Assembly (NCBI GenBank): GCA_900763245.1
Contig: CAAFJQ010000110.1
Coordinates: forward strand, 1-7,004
Reading direction: 5' to 3'
DNA from: Bacilli bacterium
GTDB lineage: Bacteria; Bacillota_I; Bacilli_A; RFN20; CAG-288
DNA: 7,004 nucleotides
Below the pieces are notes generated by a model. It did no database searches. It saw only the letters and a program-made list of their open reading frames with translations, and was not told the origin of the DNA. A program made the translations under genes and the position numbers. Shown here one piece after another: positions 4,385-7,004 of this stretch; the first letter of the stretch is position 1; each line of letters starts with the position of its first letter.

Positions 4385-6616
4385 TTACTTGATTGCAGGA
4401 ATATCAGAAGTCTTAAGAGTGGATAAATCAGCGACCCTATCAATCAATCCGACGCCTTCAAGATTTGTATAGTTATACGGTCCTTGGTACTGCAAATCGA
4501 ATGCATCATTGGCGACAGCCTTAAAGGAATTAATAATATACTTCTTATCGGTTTGTCCAGTGATTGTAAAGGTGAAGTCATCATTCATTGTCCACGAGAA
4601 TGTCTTCACAGCCTGTAAAGATGACCATCCGTTATAAGAACTACCAGTCGTTCCACGCTGTGTTCCTGTTCCATCAGCATTGAAGTTGATGTATACAGCA
4701 CAATAAGCTGTGGAAGTTCCTGTTCCCCAATGCATCTCACCAGCGAATCTGACAGTCTTTGCAGCGAGGTTAGCAAGAACTGTTTCCTTGACAGGTTTGA
4801 CCATGATGTTCATATCAAGATGTGCAACGATTGTCGGTTCAAAATCAGAAGTGACATCGAGGGTGACTGCACCTTCTTTGACACCTTCGATTTCATAAGA
4901 TCCATCATCCTTCTTTGTCAGTTTAACTTCACCAGTAGAGGATTCATTGGCTTTGACTGTGAAGCTCTGATCAGCTGCTGCAGGAGCAATCTTAGCAGTC
5001 AAAGTCGTCTTATCTCCGACATAGATCTTAGACTTTTCAAGCTTAGGAGTAATAAGAGTCGGAATTGCATCAATGACTTCGACAGGAACCTTCTTCATGA
5101 CACCTAGGCCATTATCGAATTCGATTTCACCGGTTCCCTTCTTGATAGCTTTAATATCAGTAAAACTAGTGGCATTGAACAATTCTTCAGGAAGAGTGCT
5201 GATGCTAGGTGTGATGACCTTGTTTTCCTTGGTGGAAACCTTATAGGTCAAGACACCGCCGTTTTCCACTTTTTTTCCTTCAAGTGCATCATAATAAGTA
5301 TTCTTCTTTTCAGGCTTAGAATACTGAAGATGGATGTCATAGTCATTCATGACATAATCATGAATATCCTTTAATCCAGTAAGATCATTCTTGACACCAC
5401 GTGTTGTAGTGACAGTCATGACATCTTCAGATGTCGGAACTGCTCCTTCATTGATCGTATAACCTTTACTGGCTTCAGAGAAAGAGCCCTCTGCAAAGGC
5501 TTTGATAGAAAACTCTTCTTTCGTCATAAGACCTAATCCATCAATGGTAGTGACGGATTCATAGGCCTTAAGAGACTTAGAATAAGAAGTATAACGGAAC
5601 CACTTTGCAGTGAATGTATAAGACTTCTTGTCGTCAGAAACCTTTGTGCTGAAAACAGGATTAGTATCATCATCATCGAAATAGTTGTTATGGGTAAAGA
5701 CATTGTTGCGGACAAAATTGGAAACACCGATATTAGACTCATTAAGGGAGGAATGTGTTCCAGTAAAGAAACTGGTGGAAGCCTTCTTGGCAAGCGTTTC
5801 TTTTGCGAGATAACTAAGTTTAGAATCTTTTTCTGTATCATCAGGAACAATCTTAAATGTGGTGGCTGTATCTGTCATTGTTCCGCTGCTGAAACCAGTA
5901 CTAGGAGCAGCCTCAGACTTAATAGAATAGAAATAGCCATCAGCAATACCGTTCTGTGCAATTGTTGCAGCACTTCTATCCGGTCTTGCATTATCGGCTT
6001 TCTGATCCATCGAATAGGATTTTGTGATAGATGCATCTTTGCCGGAGAAGAATTCATATTTGGTGTTGCTCATACCATCTTCGATAACAGCAGAGGAAAT
6101 AAATTTGCTTTCCAAGTCATTGGAAGCCTTTAAGACCTTTTCAAAAGCGGTATAGCCGGAAGGAAGAGCAGTCTCATCGACATCAGGATTGACCATGATT
6201 TCAGAAGCACCGGTATCGATGACTTCGACTTCAATGGCGATATCCTTGTTGGGCATGACAAAGGAGAACTTACCTTCTTCATCAGCAGTCTTTACGACGC
6301 CATCGACTTTGACGAATCCTAACTTCTTGTTGACTGCGTCTTTGACAGTGACTGTGAAGGATACAGTAGAACCAGCAACGACTTTCGTTGCATCAAAACC
6401 ATCTGCAAAGACAATATCAAAGGCATCGCTTGCAGGAACTGTCAAAACATAAGTCTTATCAACGGGAACTTCGACTCTCTCTGTGACAGTGACCTTCTCA
6501 GGTCCAGGGCATGTACTAGGGGCGACAGTGCTCTTATTCTCGGATGTGGTCTCTCCGCATCCAGCTAACATAAGAGCACAAAGTCCGATCAACGAACATA
6601 CAAAACTCTTTTTCAT
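4385..6616 (-). CDS. large secreted lipoprotein with Ig-like domains, function unknown
   Basis: The product has 743 residues. The signal peptide MKKSFVCSLIGLCALMLAGC ends in the lipobox LAGC with the lipidated Cys at 20, so the protein should be anchored to the outer face of the membrane. A Ser/Thr-rich linker (21-40) follows. Residues about 55-133 resemble a divergent InlB-type B-repeat, with AGSTVSFTVTV and the typical ending FSFVMPNKDIAIEVEV. Residues about 140-470 form a long, polar region rich in Ser, Thr, Asp and Lys that I do not recognise. Residues about 518-608 look like a bacterial Ig-like (Big2) domain (KLEKSKIYVGDKTTLTAKI). Residues about 611-713 form a beta-rich C-terminal domain containing GEMHWGTGTSTAYCAVYINF and an extended strand pattern. 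No catalytic motif is visible. GGAGG (6627-6631, read on the minus strand) lies 10 bases before the ATG and fixes the start. The gene is monocistronic and converges on nfnAB. A surface binding or adhesion role is only inference. Confidence 0.88.
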   Translation of the reverse strand: MKKSFVCSLIGLCALMLAGCGETTSENKSTVAPSTCPGPEKVTVTERVEVPVDKTYVLTVPASDAFDIVFADGFDATKVVAGSTVSFTVTVKDAVNKKLGFVKVDGVVKTADEEGKFSFVMPNKDIAIEVEVIDTGASEIMVNPDVDETALPSGYTAFEKVLKASNDLESKFISSAVIEDGMSNTKYEFFSGKDASITKSYSMDQKADNARPDRSAATIAQNGIADGYFYSIKSEAAPSTGFSSGTMTDTATTFKIVPDDTEKDSKLSYLAKETLAKKASTSFFTGTHSSLNESNIGVSNFVRNNVFTHNNYFDDDDTNPVFSTKVSDDKKSYTFTAKWFRYTSYSKSLKAYESVTTIDGLGLMTKEEFSIKAFAEGSFSEASKGYTINEGAVPTSEDVMTVTTTRGVKNDLTGLKDIHDYVMNDYDIHLQYSKPEKKNTYYDALEGKKVENGGVLTYKVSTKENKVITPSISTLPEELFNATSFTDIKAIKKGTGEIEFDNGLGVMKKVPVEVIDAIPTLITPKLEKSKIYVGDKTTLTAKIAPAAADQSFTVKANESSTGEVKLTKKDDGSYEIEGVKEGAVTLDVTSDFEPTIVAHLDMNIMVKPVKETVLANLAAKTVRFAGEMHWGTGTSTAYCAVYINFNADGTGTQRGTTGSSYNGWSSLQAVKTFSWTMNDDFTFTITGQTDKKYIINSFKAVANDAFDLQYQGPYNYTNLEGVGLIDRVADLSTLKTSDIPAIK

Positions 6617-6633
6617 AATGATATAACCTCCGT

Positions 6634-6659
6634 ATTTGACATCTATACAATTGTCAAAT
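6634..6659. promoter_or_regulatory. inverted repeat over the lipoprotein transcription start, candidate operator
   Basis: ATTTGACA (6634-6641) is the exact reverse complement of TGTCAAAT (6652-6659), with a 10-base centre. It lies directly downstream of the candidate -10 at 6669-6674 and ends 3 bases before the Shine-Dalgarno, so a bound protein would block transcription start. The half-sites TTTGACA and TGTCAAA match those of the repeat at 307-333, whose centre between these half-sites is 11 bases. Confidence 0.5.
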
Positions 6660-6668
6660 CTTTTTTGA

Positions 6669-6677
6669 ATTATACCA
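6669..6677 (-). promoter_or_regulatory. extended -10 promoter of the lipoprotein gene
   Basis: On the minus strand TGGTATAAT is a perfect extended -10 element (TGnTATAAT). A -35 at standard spacing is poor (AGTGTT at 6697-6692); TTGACT at 6693-6688 would leave only a 13-base spacer. Transcription should start near 6662, giving a leader of about 45 bases that begins at the inverted repeat 6634-6659. Confidence 0.6.
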
Positions 6678-6828
6678 CAAAAAAAACAGTCAACACTGAA
6701 GCGGAGGTATTAAGAAACTATGTAGTAAGTCCAAAAACGTCATGCCAATTTCAAGAAAAATATTAAAACACGATAAAAATCGGAATAATTTATAAAAAAC
6801 TATAATCCTTCTTTATTTGACTAAGTGT

Positions 6829-6857
6829 ATTACATGTATGGATCTAGTTCATGTAAT
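6829..6857. repeat. 8-bp perfect inverted repeat
   Basis: ATTACATG (6829-6836) pairs with CATGTAAT (6850-6857) around a 13-base centre. No T-tract follows it in either direction and no gene ends here, so it is more like a protein-binding site than a terminator. Its partner gene is not in the window. Confidence 0.4.
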
Positions 6858-6903
6858 CGCTTATAAAATAGTACTTACCCCCTATATTGTCCTGCGCACT
6901 TTT

Positions 6904-6937
6904 CTTAAAGTTTTCTTAAAAAAATCAAAAACATAAT
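6904..6937 (+). promoter_or_regulatory. direct repeat CTTAAA-N5-CTTAAA with a -10 box, candidate response-regulator promoter
   Basis: CTTAAA occurs at 6904-6909 and 6915-6920, an 11-base period; the longer unit TTTTCTTAAA is repeated at 6900-6909 and 6911-6920. CATAAT (6932-6937, five of six matches to the -10) lies 11 bases beyond the second copy, and no -35 box is present. OmpR/PhoB-type regulators bind direct repeats with an 11-base period that replace the -35, so this arrangement fits an activated promoter reading rightwards out of the window. The A/T-rich setting makes chance a real alternative. Confidence 0.35.
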
Positions 6938-7004
6938 ATTTTTGTCTTTTATTTTTTGATTTTTATGTCATTTTTCAAGAAACTGATCCTTTGATTTTTC
7001 AACA

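Larger units (their letters stand above)
6660..7004. other. AT-rich intergenic region at the right end
   Basis: No gene is visible in these 345 bases on either strand. Besides the lipoprotein promoter, it holds an inverted repeat at 6829-6857, a direct repeat with a -10-like box at 6904-6937, and an A/T-only style hairpin pairing 6919-6931 with 6953-6965 that is probably a by-product of A and T runs. A TATAAT occurs on the plus strand at 6801-6806 without a usable -35. The sequence is likely to be the upstream region of a gene lying to the right of the window. Confidence 0.6.

Noticed and set aside
6703..6725. GGAGG followed 12 bases later by ATG and immediately by TAG on the plus strand, a start-stop element.
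   Set aside because: No plus-strand promoter can be seen before it and the spacing is long; probably chance.
1..7004. Search by eye for CRISPR repeats, tRNA or rRNA genes, complete insertion sequences and riboswitches.
   Set aside because: No regularly spaced repeats, cloverleaf sequences, transposase genes with terminal repeats, or known riboswitch cores were seen.

Overview
The window looks like chromosomal DNA from a low-GC, anaerobic, fermentative Firmicute. The Erysipelotrichia or a related class is a plausible guess but is not proven. The evidence is: very AT-rich intergenic DNA around moderately GC coding DNA, strong GGAGG ribosome binding sites, a Gram-positive style lipoprotein signal peptide, an oxygen-sensitive type alcohol dehydrogenase, and a two-gene Nfn-type flavoprotein module that is typical of strict anaerobes. 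I see no sign of a phage, CRISPR array or complete insertion sequence.

Layout. Positions 1-114 are the tail of a reading frame that probably starts outside the window. An AT-rich gap of about 490 bases (115-601) carries a perfect 11-bp inverted repeat, a weak promoter candidate and a short hairpin next to the ribosome binding site. Then comes a 393-residue iron-containing alcohol dehydrogenase (602-1783), closed by a hairpin terminator. Next is a tight two-gene operon, nfnA (1916-2767) and nfnB (2770-4269), with 2 bases between stop and start. Two perfect, bidirectional hairpin terminators (4282-4310 and 4331-4358) separate nfnB from a convergent gene. That gene, 4385-6616 on the minus strand, encodes a 743-residue secreted lipoprotein with Ig-like domains. 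The last 390 bases are non-coding and hold the lipoprotein promoter and operator candidate, a second inverted repeat, and an 11-bp direct repeat placed like a response-regulator site for a gene beyond the right edge.

How the genes fit together. NfnAB is expected to couple reduced ferredoxin and NADH to the reduction of two NADP+ (or the reverse), and the alcohol dehydrogenase disposes of NAD(P)H by reducing an aldehyde. Together they suggest a redox-balancing neighbourhood in a fermenter, although the terminator at 1801 indicates separate transcription units. The lipoprotein is unrelated in function as far as can be seen.

The most interesting points are: (1) the same half-sites, TTTGACA and TGTCAAA, occur as inverted repeats upstream of both the alcohol dehydrogenase and the lipoprotein gene, suggesting a shared regulator; (2) NfnB carries an apparent insertion of about 15 residues between its last cluster cysteine and the likely glutamate cluster ligand; (3) the lipoprotein has a large central region I cannot assign. 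I did not find a clearly new defence or mobile system.
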